Origin: Pseudomonas anuradhapurensis
GTDB lineage: Bacteria; Pseudomonadota; Gammaproteobacteria; Pseudomonadales; Pseudomonadaceae
Direction of reading: 5' to 3'
DNA: 64,000 nt
Assembly (NCBI RefSeq): GCF_014269225.2
Contig: NZ_CP077097.1
Coordinates: 3,235,001-3,299,000, forward strand
This document shows, piece after piece, positions 53,774-64,000 of the stretch. The translations under genes were made by a program, and so were the position numbers. The number at the start of each line of letters is the position of its first letter. Within the stretch, counting starts at the first letter, position 1. The notes under the pieces were generated by a model. It ran no database searches and had not been told where the DNA came from. It was given only the letters and a program-made list of their open reading frames with translations.

Positions 53774-56287
53774 TCAGTCGCGCGGGCCGCCCGGGGCTAT
53801 CACTTCCCGCGAGCCGTTGCTGTTCATGGGGGTGACCACGCCGGCCATTTCCATGGCTTCGATCATGCGCGCCGCGCGGTTGTAGCCAATCTTCAGTTTG
53901 CGTTGCACGGCCGAAATGGAGGCTCGGCGGCTTTCCAGCACGAACTGCACGGCCTCATCATACAGGGCGTCGCTTTCCGAATCATCGCCGTCGCCACCAC
54001 CGCCGCTGCCGCCATCGAAGCCACTGCCGGCCTCCTCGACGCCGTTGAGGATGTCGTCGTTGTAGTCCGGGGCGCCGCGCAGCTTCCACGCCTCCACCAC
54101 ACGGTGTACCTCGTCGTCGGAGACGAACGCGCCGTGCACCCGGATCGGCAGGCTGGTGCCTGGCGGCATGTACAGCATGTCACCATGTCCCAGCAGCTGT
54201 TCGGCACCGCCCTGGTCGATGATGGTCCGCGAGTCGATCTTGCTCGACACCTGGAACGCCATGCGGGTCGGGATGTTGGCCTTGATCAGGCCGGTGATCA
54301 CGTCCACCGAGGGGCGCTGGGTGGCGAGGATCAGGTGGATACCGGCCGCACGCGCCTTCTGCGCGATACGGGCGATCAGCTCTTCGACCTTCTTGCCGAC
54401 GATCATCATCATGTCGGCGAACTCGTCGACGATGACCACGATGGTCGGCAAGGTCTTCAGTGCCGGCGGCTCGTCGTCCATGCTCTCGCGACGGTACAGC
54501 GGGTCATGGATGATTTCGCCGGCTTCCTGGGCGTCCTTGATCTTGCGGTTGAAGCCGGCCAGGTTACGCACGCCCATGGCCGCCATCAGCTTGTAGCGCC
54601 GCTCCATCTCGGCCACGCTCCAGCGCAGGGCGTTGGCGGCGTCCTTCATGTCGGTGACCACCGGGCAGAGCAGGTGCGGGATGCCTTCGTAAATCGACAG
54701 TTCGAGCATCTTCGGGTCGATCATGATCAGCCGCGCGTCTTCCGGGCTGGACTTGAACAGGATCGACAGGATCATCGCGTTCACCCCCACCGACTTACCG
54801 GAACCGGTAGTACCGGCCACCAGCAGGTGCGGCATCTTGGCCAGGTCGGTGATCACCGGCTTGCCACCGATGTCGTGGCCCAGGGCCAGGGTGACCGGCG
54901 ACTTCTGCTCGTCGTACTGCGGCGTGGCCAGCACTTCGGAGAAGCGCACCATCTGCCGGTTTTCGTTGGGGATCTCGATACCCACGGTGGTCTTGCCGGG
55001 GATGACCTCGACCACCCGCACGCTGGTCACGGCCAGCGAACGCGCCAGGTCCTTGGCCAGGTTGGCGATGCGGCTGACCTTCACGCCCGCGGCCGGCTGG
55101 ATCTCGTAGCGGGTGATCACCGGGCCCGGGTGGATCGAGTCCACCGTCACCTCCACGCCGAATTCCTTGAGCTTGATTTCCAGCAGCTGGCCGACACCGG
55201 CGAGCGATTCTGGCGAATACTCGATCTTCTTCTGCTCGGCCGGGTCGAGGATGGAGATGGACGGCAAGGTGCCTTCCACGGCGCTGTCGATGAACAACGG
55301 CGCCTGCTTCTCCTTCATCACCCGCTTGCTCGGTTCCGCTGCCCTGGCGGCAGACGGCGGTACGATCGGCGGGGCCGCGGGTTGTTCACGCTGCACCACT
55401 GGCTCGCGTGGCACTACCGGCTCGCGCGCTGCAATGGCCTCGCGCGCCACCACCGGCTCGCGCGACAGGGTAGGCTCGCGTGGCTCAACCGGTTGCGCGG
55501 GGGCTTCCTCACGCTTGAACAGGCGCTCGCGCAGCGCTGGCCGTGCCGGCTGCTCGTGCTTGTCGGCAGCCGGTACCGGTGCGGCCTTGAATACCGGTTC
55601 GTCCTCGCGCAGTTGCGCCTCCAGGCGCTTGCGCTCGTTGCGGGCTTCCCACCAACGGGTGGCGGCGCCTTGCATCAGCTCGAACAGGTCGAGGGTGATC
55701 TTGCCGGTCAGGTCCATCACCTTGAACCAGGACAGGTCGGTGAACACGGTCAGGCCGAACAGGAACAGGGCAATGAACATCAACGTGCTGCCTTGCACGT
55801 TCAGCAGGTTGCGCGCCAGGTCCCCCAGGCTCTCGCCCAGCGCACCACCGGCCGAGAACGGCATGCTCGCCGGCGGGTGGAAATGGATATGCGCCAGCGC
55901 CGCACCGGACAGCACCAGGAACACCAGGCCGATCAGCCGCCAGGAGAACAACCAGCCGCTCCAGTCCCAGGGCTGGTGGCGTTCGCGGAAGATCTGCCAG
56001 GTCTTGATCGCCAGCAGCAACGGGAAGATATAGGCGAAGTAGCCCAGCACCATGAACAGGATGTCGGCGAAGTAGGCACCGGCACGCCCGGCGGCGTTCT
56101 GCACCTGGTCGACGTTGCTGGTGTGGCTGAAGCCCGGGTCCGACGTGTCGTAGGTGAGCAGCGCCATCCACAGGTACAGGCACAGGGCGCCGACAGCGAT
56201 CAGCGCACCTTCCTTGAGGCGATAATGCAGCTGCTGCCGCCACAGGGGCACGGGCAAGGGAGCTGGGGTTGCGGTGGATTTCTTCAA
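53774..56287 (-). CDS. ftsK: DNA translocase FtsK
   Basis: The 837-residue protein has four or so N-terminal membrane helices, a Pro/Glu/Arg-rich linker with short REPVV-type repeats, and a RecA-like motor with Walker [12 protein letters not shown] and Walker [13 protein letters not shown]. The C-terminal gamma winged helix ([36 protein letters not shown]) recognises KOPS and activates XerD. It pumps chromosome termini at the septum. The start is the TTG at 56287 ([11 protein letters not shown]), preferred by comparison with FtsK N-termini; the frame is open 20 codons upstream to another TTG. Confidence 0.95.
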   Translation of the reverse strand: MKKSTATPAPLPVPLWRQQLHYRLKEGALIAVGALCLYLWMALLTYDTSDPGFSHTSNVDQVQNAAGRAGAYFADILFMVLGYFAYIFPLLLAIKTWQIFRERHQPWDWSGWLFSWRLIGLVFLVLSGAALAHIHFHPPASMPFSAGGALGESLGDLARNLLNVQGSTLMFIALFLFGLTVFTDLSWFKVMDLTGKITLDLFELMQGAATRWWEARNERKRLEAQLREDEPVFKAAPVPAADKHEQPARPALRERLFKREEAPAQPVEPREPTLSREPVVAREAIAAREPVVPREPVVQREQPAAPPIVPPSAARAAEPSKRVMKEKQAPLFIDSAVEGTLPSISILDPAEQKKIEYSPESLAGVGQLLEIKLKEFGVEVTVDSIHPGPVITRYEIQPAAGVKVSRIANLAKDLARSLAVTSVRVVEVIPGKTTVGIEIPNENRQMVRFSEVLATPQYDEQKSPVTLALGHDIGGKPVITDLAKMPHLLVAGTTGSGKSVGVNAMILSILFKSSPEDARLIMIDPKMLELSIYEGIPHLLCPVVTDMKDAANALRWSVAEMERRYKLMAAMGVRNLAGFNRKIKDAQEAGEIIHDPLYRRESMDDEPPALKTLPTIVVIVDEFADMMMIVGKKVEELIARIAQKARAAGIHLILATQRPSVDVITGLIKANIPTRMAFQVSSKIDSRTIIDQGGAEQLLGHGDMLYMPPGTSLPIRVHGAFVSDDEVHRVVEAWKLRGAPDYNDDILNGVEEAGSGFDGGSGGGGDGDDSESDALYDEAVQFVLESRRASISAVQRKLKIGYNRAARMIEAMEMAGVVTPMNSNGSREVIAPGGPRD

Positions 56288-56731
56288 AACGCGTCTATTC
56301 CTGCGCGTGCTGCGCGTCCAATAGTGATCGGCCGGCGGTACGGCCAATGAACCACTACTTTTAACATTACTGCCCGCCGGCCGCCATGGCAGGGCGCCGC
56401 ATGGGGGCTTGGCCGGGGACGACTTTCACATAGCTGCAATTTGACCACGCATTGTCTTCTGTGACAAAGGCTTATGCTGTGTTTTTGCACAGGTGTGACA
56501 GCAAATGTAGCGGATGGTGCCTGCGCTTGGATGAATGTGTAGGAAATTGCCTTTTTCATCGCCTGTGCCGGCCATTTCGTGGCCATGCCCCTTACCACGA
56601 GCCGGGTGCAAACCGTGATGGCTGCTGGGTTCCTGTGGGAGCGGGCGTGCCCGCGAAGAAGCCAAAGAGATTGACCCTGCTTGCCACCCAAGCCATGCTG
56701 CCTGCTCCCCTCCCCCACCGCACGATAGACC
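56288..56731. other. Intergenic region between divergent ftsK and aat
   Basis: This 444-bp gap must hold the promoters of ftsK (minus) and aat (plus). A REP-like half-unit is visible at 56635-56663. I see no open frame with credible codon use or ribosome site, and no clear promoter pair. Confidence 0.5.
56635..56663 (+). repeat. REP half-unit
   Basis: GTGGGAGCGGGCGTGCCCGC followed by GAAGAAG matches the right arm of the 58557-58658 doublet. Only one arm is present here. Confidence 0.7.
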
Positions 56732-57412
56732 ATGCTCACCTGGCTGACCCGCGACTCGCTGACCTTCCCACCTCTGGAAAAAGCCCTGCACGAGCCCAAC
56801 GGCCTGCTGGCCGCCGGCGGCGATCTGAGCCCCGAGCGCCTGGTGCAGGCTTATCGCCATGGCTGCTTCCCCTGGTACCAGGACGGCCAGCCAATCCTCT
56901 GGTGGTCACCCGACCCGCGCACGGTACTGTTTCCGGACCAGCTGCACGTATCGCGGTCGCTGGCCAAGCTGCTGCGCCAGGGCCGCTACCAGGTCAGCTT
57001 CGACACCGACTTCGCCGCCGTGATCGCCGCCTGCGCCGCCCCTCGCGACTACGCCGATGGCACCTGGATCACCGACACCATGCGCGCTGCCTACTGCGAA
57101 CTGCACCAGCGCGGCATCGCCCATTCGGTGGAAGTGCGCCAGGACGGCGAGCTGGTCGGCGGCCTGTACGGCCTGGCCATGGGCCAGCTGTTCTTCGGCG
57201 AATCGATGTTCAGCCGCGCCGACAATGCTTCCAAGGTCGGCTTCGTGACCTTGGTCAACCACCTGCGCCAGGCCGGCTTCGTCCTCATCGATTGCCAGAT
57301 GCCGACCAACCATCTGCACAGCCTGGGCGCCCAGGCCATCAGCCGCGCCGAGTTCGCCGGCTACCTGGCACGCCACCTCGACCAGCCCAACAGCGCTACC
57401 TGGGTTCCCTAG
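56732..57412 (+). CDS. aat: Leucyl/phenylalanyl-tRNA--protein transferase
   Basis: The 226-residue enzyme adds Leu or Phe to N-terminal Lys or Arg, marking proteins for ClpAP. The pattern [38 protein letters not shown] is diagnostic, and [16 protein letters not shown] is the second conserved block. It is followed by bpt after 56 bp, and both converge on the ClpA/ClpS N-degron pathway encoded nearby. Confidence 0.97.
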   Translation: MLTWLTRDSLTFPPLEKALHEPNGLLAAGGDLSPERLVQAYRHGCFPWYQDGQPILWWSPDPRTVLFPDQLHVSRSLAKLLRQGRYQVSFDTDFAAVIAACAAPRDYADGTWITDTMRAAYCELHQRGIAHSVEVRQDGELVGGLYGLAMGQLFFGESMFSRADNASKVGFVTLVNHLRQAGFVLIDCQMPTNHLHSLGAQAISRAEFAGYLARHLDQPNSATWVP

Positions 57413-57468
57413 GCGAGTTCCCATAGCTGGCATACACTTAAAACAAAGTCTCACCGAGGGGGTTGATC

Positions 57469-58176
57469 ATGACAGAGTTGGCGCGGTTGAAGTTCTATGC
57501 CACTCAACCCCACTCCTGCAGCTACCTGCCCGACGAACAGGCCACCACGCTGTTCCTCGACCCCAGCCAGCCGATGGACGTGCATGTGTACGCCGATTTG
57601 TCGGAGATGGGCTTTCGTCGCAGTGGCGACCACCTGTACCGCCCGCATTGCCAGAACTGCAATGCCTGCGTACCGGCACGCATCCCCGCGGCGCGCTTCA
57701 TCCCCAACCGCCAGCAACGCCGCATCCTCAAGCGCAACGCCGACCTGACCGTGACCGCGGCACGCCCGGCGTTCAAGGAAGAGTACTTCGACCTGTACCG
57801 GCGCTATATCGAAACGCGCCATGCCGACGGGGACATGTACCCGCCCAGCCGCGACCAGTTTTCCACGTTTCTGGTACGCGACCTGCCGTTCTGCTGGTTC
57901 TACGAATTCCGCCTGGAAGGCCGCCTGATGGCGGTGGCCGTGTGCGACCTGCTGCCCAACGGCCTGTCGGCGGTGTACACCTTCTACGAGCCGGAAGAAG
58001 AACGCCGCAGCCTGGGCCGCTTCGCCATCCTCTGGCAGATCACCGAAGCCCTGCGCCAGGACCTGGAGGCGGTGTACCTGGGCTACTGGATCAAGAACTG
58101 CAAGAAAATGAACTACAAGACGCAATATCGGCCCATCGAACTGCTGATCAACCAACGCTGGGTCACCCTCAACTGA
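57469..58176 (+). CDS. bpt: Aspartate/glutamate leucyltransferase (Bpt)
   Basis: The 235-residue protein belongs to the arginyltransferase-like Bpt family, which adds Leu to N-terminal Asp or Glu. [26 protein letters not shown] and [14 protein letters not shown] with its Cys pairs are typical. GAGGGGG precedes the ATG at 57469. With aat, clpS and clpA it forms an N-degron set. Confidence 0.95.
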   Translation: MTELARLKFYATQPHSCSYLPDEQATTLFLDPSQPMDVHVYADLSEMGFRRSGDHLYRPHCQNCNACVPARIPAARFIPNRQQRRILKRNADLTVTAARPAFKEEYFDLYRRYIETRHADGDMYPPSRDQFSTFLVRDLPFCWFYEFRLEGRLMAVAVCDLLPNGLSAVYTFYEPEEERRSLGRFAILWQITEALRQDLEAVYLGYWIKNCKKMNYKTQYRPIELLINQRWVTLN

Positions 58177-58187
58177 AAGGCATTGGC

Positions 58188-58212
58188 TTGACACACAATT
58201 TTCGGGCATAAT
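58188..58212 (+). promoter_or_regulatory. Probable promoter of infA
   Basis: TTGACA (58188-58193) is followed by TAATCC or CATAAT near 58207-58214. The spacing (13 to 15 bp) is shorter than ideal. It lies about 65 bp before infA. Confidence 0.5.
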
Positions 58213-58278
58213 CCACGCCACTTTTTTGCCCGGTGCGGTTATGCGTCGGGCCAACACTGGATCCGAGGGCTCTACTGC

Positions 58279-58497
58279 ATGTCGAAAGAAGACAGCTTCG
58301 AAATGGAAGGTACTGTCGTCGACACCCTGCCCAACACCATGTTCCGCGTGGAGTTGGAAAACGGGCACGTCGTAACCGCGCACATCTCCGGAAAGATGCG
58401 CAAGAACTACATCCGTATTCTCACTGGCGACAAGGTCCGCGTCGAACTGACGCCGTACGACCTGAGCAAGGGCCGCATCACCTACCGTGCGCGCTAA
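58279..58497 (+). CDS. infA: Translation initiation factor IF-1
   Basis: The 72-residue S1-like protein ([28 protein letters not shown], then [32 protein letters not shown]) occupies the ribosomal A site during initiation. The length and sequence are standard. A strong terminator lies 12 bp downstream. Confidence 0.98.
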
Positions 58498-58508
58498 GCT
58501 CAAGCCAT

Positions 58509-58539
58509 GAAAAAGCCCGGCCATGTGCCGGGCTTTTTT
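58509..58539 (+). terminator. Rho-independent terminator of infA
   Basis: AAAAAGCCCGGC and GCCGGGCTTTTTT pair around CATGT. Confidence 0.95.
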
Positions 58540-58556
58540 GTGCCTTCAGGACTTTA

Positions 58557-58658
58557 GGGGGCTGCTTTGCAGCCCTTCGCGGGCACGCCCGCTCCCACAG
58601 GGGGATAGCTATTACCTGCGGGAGCGGGCGTGTCCGCGAAGGGCCGCAAAGCGGCCCC
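58557..58658. repeat. REP doublet of a different type (CGCGGGCACGCCCGCTCC core)
   Basis: The left unit contains GCTGCTTTGCAGCCCTTCGC and CACGCCCGCTCCCACAG. The right unit reads GGGAGCGGGCGTGTCCGCG then AAGGGCCGC. They are inverted around an AT-rich centre, between the convergent infA and clpA ends. Confidence 0.88.
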
Positions 58659-58663
58659 ATCTA

Positions 58664-60934
58664 TCAAGCAACCTCAGCCGTGGTTTCGAAGTCGAACACC
58701 AGTTCGCCATCGCGCAGGTCGACGTGCACCACGCCACCATGCTCGGCCAGCTCGCCAAACAGGATCTCCTCGGCCAATGGCCGCTTGATCTTGTCCTGGA
58801 TCAGCCGCGCCATCGGCCGCGCGCCCATCTGCACGTCGTAGCCCGAGGCCGCCAGCCAGCCGCGCGCGGCATCGCTGACTTCCAGCAGCACCCGCTTGTC
58901 TTCCAGCTGCGCCTGCAGTTCGATAAGGAACTTGTCGACGATGCTCTTGATCGTCTCGTGGCTCAGGCGGCCGAACTGGATGATGGTGTCCAGGCGGTTG
59001 CGGAACTCCGGCGTGAAGCTCTTGCGGATGACTTCCATGGCATCGGACGCGTGGTCCTGGTGAGTGAAGCCGATCGAGGCCCGCGCGGCCGTTTCGGCAC
59101 CGGCGTTGGTGGTCATGATCAGGATCACGTTACGGAAGTCGGCCTTGCGCCCGTTGTTGTCGGTCAGGGTACCGTGGTCCATCACCTGCAGCAGCAGGTT
59201 GAAGACTTCCGGGTGGGCCTTCTCGATTTCGTCGAGCAGCAATACGCAGTGCGGTTGCTTGGTGATTGCCTCGGTCAGCAAGCCACCCTGGTCAAAGCCA
59301 ACATAACCGGGCGGCGCACCGATCAGGCGCGACACGGTGTGGCGCTCCATGTATTCGGACATGTCGAAGCGCACCAGCTCCACGCCCAGTGCCTTGGCCA
59401 GTTGCCGCGCTGCTTCGGTCTTGCCGACGCCGGTCGGGCCGGCGAACAGGAACGAACCGACCGGCTTGTCTGGCGACTTGAGGCCGGCGCGCGACAGCTT
59501 GATGGCGGTGGCCAGCGAATCAATGGCCGCATCCTGGCCGAACACGGTCAGTTTCAGGTCGCGCTCGAGGTTGCGCAGCAGCTCCTTGTCGGAACTGGTG
59601 ACGTGTTTTGGCGGAATCCGCGCGATCTTGGCGACGATGTCCTCGACCTGCGGCACGTCGATACGCTTGACCCTGTTGGCTTCCGGCTGCAGGCGCTGGT
59701 AGGCACCGGCTTCGTCGATGACGTCAATGGCCTTGTCCGGCATGTGCCGGTCATTGATATAGCGCGAAGCGAGTTCGGCGGCGGCGCGCAGGGCTTCGTC
59801 GCTGTACTCGATGTTGTGGTGGCTTTCGAAGCGACCTTTCAGGCCACGCAGGATGCCCACGGTGTCTTCCACCGATGGCTCGCTGACATCGACCTTCTGG
59901 AAGCGCCGCGCCAGGGCGCGGTCCTTCTCGAAGATGCCACGGAATTCCTGGAACGTGGTCGAGCCGATGCAGCGAATTTCGCCCGACGACAGCAGCGGCT
60001 TGAGCAGGTTGGACGCATCCATCACCCCGCCCGATGCCGCACCGGCACCGATGATGGTGTGGATCTCGTCGATGAACAGGATCGCCTGCGGGCGCTTGCG
60101 CAGCTCGCCGAGCAGCGCCTTGAAGCGCTTCTCGAAGTCGCCACGGTACTTGGTACCGGCCAGCAGCGCGCCCAGGTCGAGGGAATACACCACGCTCTGC
60201 GCCAGCAGGTCGGGCACCTGGCCATCGACGATACGCTTGGCCAGGCCTTCGGCGATGGCAGTCTTGCCCACGCCGGCTTCACCCACCAGCAGCGGGTTGT
60301 TCTTGCGCCGCCGCGCCAGGATCTGCGCCACGCGCTCCACTTCCTGCTCGCGACCGACCAGCGGGTCGATACGGCCGGCACGGGCCAGCTCGTTCAGGTT
60401 GCTGGCATAGGCATCCAGCGGGTTGCTCGAAGAAGCGGTATCGCCGCCTTCATCGTCCTGCATTTCCTGGTCGTTTTCGGAATGCGAACCATGGCCCGGC
60501 ACCTTGGAGATGCCGTGGGCGATGTAGTTGACCACGTCGATGCGGGCCACGCTCTGCTGCTTGAGCAGGAACACGGCCTGGCTTTCCTGTTCGCTGAAGA
60601 TCGCTACCAGCACGTTGGCGCCGGTGACTTCACGCTTGCCGGAGCTTTGCACGTGGAACACGGCACGCTGCAGCACGCGCTGGAAGCCCAGGGTCGGCTG
60701 GGTTTCGCGGTCTTCGTCGTTGACCGGAATCAGTGGGGTGGTGGAATCGATGAACTCTTGCAGGTCGTGCTTGAGCTTGTCGAGATTGGCGCCACAGGCG
60801 CGCAGAACGGTCGCGGCAGCCTCATTGTCAAGGAGTGCCAGCAGCAGATGCTCGACGGTCATGAACTCATGACGCTTCGAACGGGCCTCCTTGAAGGCAA
60901 GATTGAGGGTGACTTCGAGCTCGCGGTTTAACAT
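58664..60934 (-). CDS. clpA: ATP-dependent Clp protease ATP-binding subunit ClpA
   Basis: The 756-residue AAA+ unfoldase has an N-domain (MLNRELEVTLNLAFKEARSKRHEF), a first ATPase ring with GEAGVGKTAI and a second with GPTGVGKTE. Walker B and sensor regions such as ILFIDEIHTI and LLLDEIEKAHPE are intact. A short acidic linker (QDDEGGDTASSSNPLD) lies before the first motor. It feeds ClpP and takes N-degron substrates from ClpS, encoded 30 bp upstream. Confidence 0.98.
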   Translation of the reverse strand: MLNRELEVTLNLAFKEARSKRHEFMTVEHLLLALLDNEAAATVLRACGANLDKLKHDLQEFIDSTTPLIPVNDEDRETQPTLGFQRVLQRAVFHVQSSGKREVTGANVLVAIFSEQESQAVFLLKQQSVARIDVVNYIAHGISKVPGHGSHSENDQEMQDDEGGDTASSSNPLDAYASNLNELARAGRIDPLVGREQEVERVAQILARRRKNNPLLVGEAGVGKTAIAEGLAKRIVDGQVPDLLAQSVVYSLDLGALLAGTKYRGDFEKRFKALLGELRKRPQAILFIDEIHTIIGAGAASGGVMDASNLLKPLLSSGEIRCIGSTTFQEFRGIFEKDRALARRFQKVDVSEPSVEDTVGILRGLKGRFESHHNIEYSDEALRAAAELASRYINDRHMPDKAIDVIDEAGAYQRLQPEANRVKRIDVPQVEDIVAKIARIPPKHVTSSDKELLRNLERDLKLTVFGQDAAIDSLATAIKLSRAGLKSPDKPVGSFLFAGPTGVGKTEAARQLAKALGVELVRFDMSEYMERHTVSRLIGAPPGYVGFDQGGLLTEAITKQPHCVLLLDEIEKAHPEVFNLLLQVMDHGTLTDNNGRKADFRNVILIMTTNAGAETAARASIGFTHQDHASDAMEVIRKSFTPEFRNRLDTIIQFGRLSHETIKSIVDKFLIELQAQLEDKRVLLEVSDAARGWLAASGYDVQMGARPMARLIQDKIKRPLAEEILFGELAEHGGVVHVDLRDGELVFDFETTAEVA

Positions 60935-60964
60935 AGCTTCACCTCATACCCAAGTGGTCGGCTT

Positions 60965-61327
60965 TTAACCGTCCTTCTCGATTTCACAGAGTAGCGGATG
61001 CTGGCTTTCCCTGGCGTATTGGTTGACCTGCATAGCCTTTGTTTCGGCGATGTCACGGGTAAACAATCCGCACACTGCCCGCCCTTCGGTATGGACGGTC
61101 AGCATGATCTTGGTCGCCAGCTCGCGGTTCAGATTGAAGAACGTCTCGAGCACTTCGACGACGAAATCCATCGGCGTGTAGTCATCGTTGAACAAAACCA
61201 CCTTGTACATCGGTGGCGCCTGCAGGATCGGCTTGGCTTCCTGAACCGCAAGACCTGAGCCGTCGTCCTCATTCGATTGCGGGCGATCCTGATTGAATGT
61301 TAGTCGAATCTCACTAGGTGCATGCAT
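60965..61327 (-). CDS. clpS: ClpS adaptor
   Basis: The 120-residue adaptor has the N-degron pocket [24 protein letters not shown] and the late motif [23 protein letters not shown]. It brings proteins with N-terminal Leu, Phe, Trp or Tyr to ClpAP. Products of aat and bpt are its substrates. Divergent from cspD. Confidence 0.97.
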   Translation of the reverse strand: MHAPSEIRLTFNQDRPQSNEDDGSGLAVQEAKPILQAPPMYKVVLFNDDYTPMDFVVEVLETFFNLNRELATKIMLTVHTEGRAVCGLFTRDIAETKAMQVNQYARESQHPLLCEIEKDG

Positions 61328-61557
61328 GGAAAGAATTTCATCATGAGCGACAGGTTAAGGTTGTGGGTTGACTGCAAAAGCCGCCACCGGAGCACGCGCC
61401 GCGTGACCTTGACTAACGGCAAAACGGTGTTACAAACAATAAGAACCCACCGTGGTCGATAAAGATCCGCGCAGTCAACCAGATTTTTCGCAAGGTTCGT
61501 ATGCGGATGAAGTGGATGATACTCCAGTGATGGAGTCCTTTGCAGAGGGACATAGGG

Positions 61558-61815
61558 ATGGCAAGCGGTAAAGTCAAGTGGTTCAACAATGCCAAGGGCT
61601 ACGGGTTCATCAATGAAGAGGGCAAGAGCGAAGACTTGTTCGCTCATTATTCGGCCATCCAGATGGACGGTTACAAGACCCTGAAGGCCGGCCAGGCGGT
61701 GAGTTTCGAAATCGTCCAGGGCCCCAAAGGCCTGCACGCGGTGAATATCAGCAACAAAGCCCCCAGCCCCTCCGCCGCCAGCGCCCATTCCGCCGGCAGC
61801 CCTGCCGACGCCTGA
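61558..61815 (+). CDS. cspD: Cold-shock-domain protein CspD
   Basis: The 85-residue protein has [18 protein letters not shown] with RNP1 and RNP2 ([10 protein letters not shown]) and an extended Ser/Ala/Pro tail after the cold-shock domain. CspD in E. coli inhibits replication in stationary phase. The ATG at 61558 follows GAGGGA; an upstream frame to 61540 lacks a site. A bidirectional terminator lies between it and icd. Confidence 0.93.
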   Translation: MASGKVKWFNNAKGYGFINEEGKSEDLFAHYSAIQMDGYKTLKAGQAVSFEIVQGPKGLHAVNISNKAPSPSAASAHSAGSPADA

Positions 61816-61841
61816 GTGCCGCGGCGCCTGTCGGCAGGCAA

Positions 61842-61877
61842 AAAACCGGCCGCCTCCTTACGGAAGCGGCCGGTTTT
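61842..61877. terminator. Bidirectional terminator between cspD and icd
   Basis: AAAACCGGCCGC pairs with GCGGCCGGTTTT around CTCCTTACGGAA. Flanking A and T runs let it work in both directions for the convergent genes. Confidence 0.88.
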
Positions 61878-61885
61878 GCGTTGCC

Positions 61886-64000
<2,115 letters not shown>

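Noticed and set aside
53903..56350. 815-codon open frame on the plus strand antisense to ftsK
   Set aside because: It mirrors the GC-rich third-position bias of ftsK; the protein is His/Arg/Asp-rich low-complexity with no domain, and ftsK on the other strand is certain.
58523..60931. 802-codon open frame antisense to clpA
   Set aside because: Same reason: a shadow of a highly biased gene, with no recognisable domain.

Overview
The window is chromosomal DNA from a Pseudomonas, most likely the P. putida group. This rests on gene content and order (serS-crcB-rarA-lolA-ftsK, aat-bpt-infA, clpA/clpS/cspD, divergent icd/idh, galU next to gor), on the high-GC codon use, and on P. putida-type REP elements between genes. 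No species is claimed because no database search was possible. I see no transposase, integrase, prophage or CRISPR array.

Layout. 1-3170 (minus): chaperone-usher fimbrial cluster, pilin-chaperone-usher, with the usher cut by the window edge. 3368-5659 (minus): gor and galU. 5958-7519 (minus): a tsdB-tsdA pair for thiosulfate oxidation to tetrathionate, with a palindrome upstream. 7597-9727: a lipoprotein, two small proteins and a nitronate monooxygenase. 9864-12444: modABC behind a ModE-type operator. 12503-13976: topoisomerase IB and a CsrA-family regulator of the RsmE type. 14022-16996 (minus): PAS histidine kinase, double-domain KaiC-like ATPase and a single-domain receiver. 17559-17643: tRNA-Leu(TAA). 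17748-20527: DoxX, a very acidic small protein, a PL7 alginate-lyase-like protein and AdhP. 20685-22228: five small uncharacterised genes beside tRNA-Cys.

22745-35122: sohB, a histidine phosphatase, an SCP2-domain protein, an ACAD10/LvaA-like kinase with an SDR, a methyltransferase, small envelope proteins (RcnB-like, a His/Asp-rich lipoprotein, a glycine-zipper protein), an SLC13 permease, a diguanylate cyclase, and a TSUP exporter divergent from a LysR regulator. 35354-37912: a 27-residue membrane peptide, an isochorismatase-fold protein lacking the usual Cys, a secreted epoxide-hydrolase-like protein and a small coiled-coil protein.

38121-42176 is the most unusual locus. It is a three-gene dehydrogenase: a monoheme c-type cytochrome, an FAD-SLDH-type small subunit and a GMC flavoprotein. 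The flavoprotein carries a 3Fe-4S motif and a C-terminal LecA-like lectin domain. Neither the flavoprotein nor the small subunit shows an export signal.

42422-48538: tRNA-Ser(TGA), a BI-1 protein, an NCS2 permease, tusDCBE with ybiB, and a glutathionyl-hydroquinone reductase. 48675-64000 is core genome: cysG, serS, crcB, rarA, lolA, ftsK (minus); aat, bpt, infA (plus); clpA, clpS (minus); cspD (plus); icd (minus); and the start of idh (plus). REP pairs of at least three sequence types punctuate gene ends throughout.
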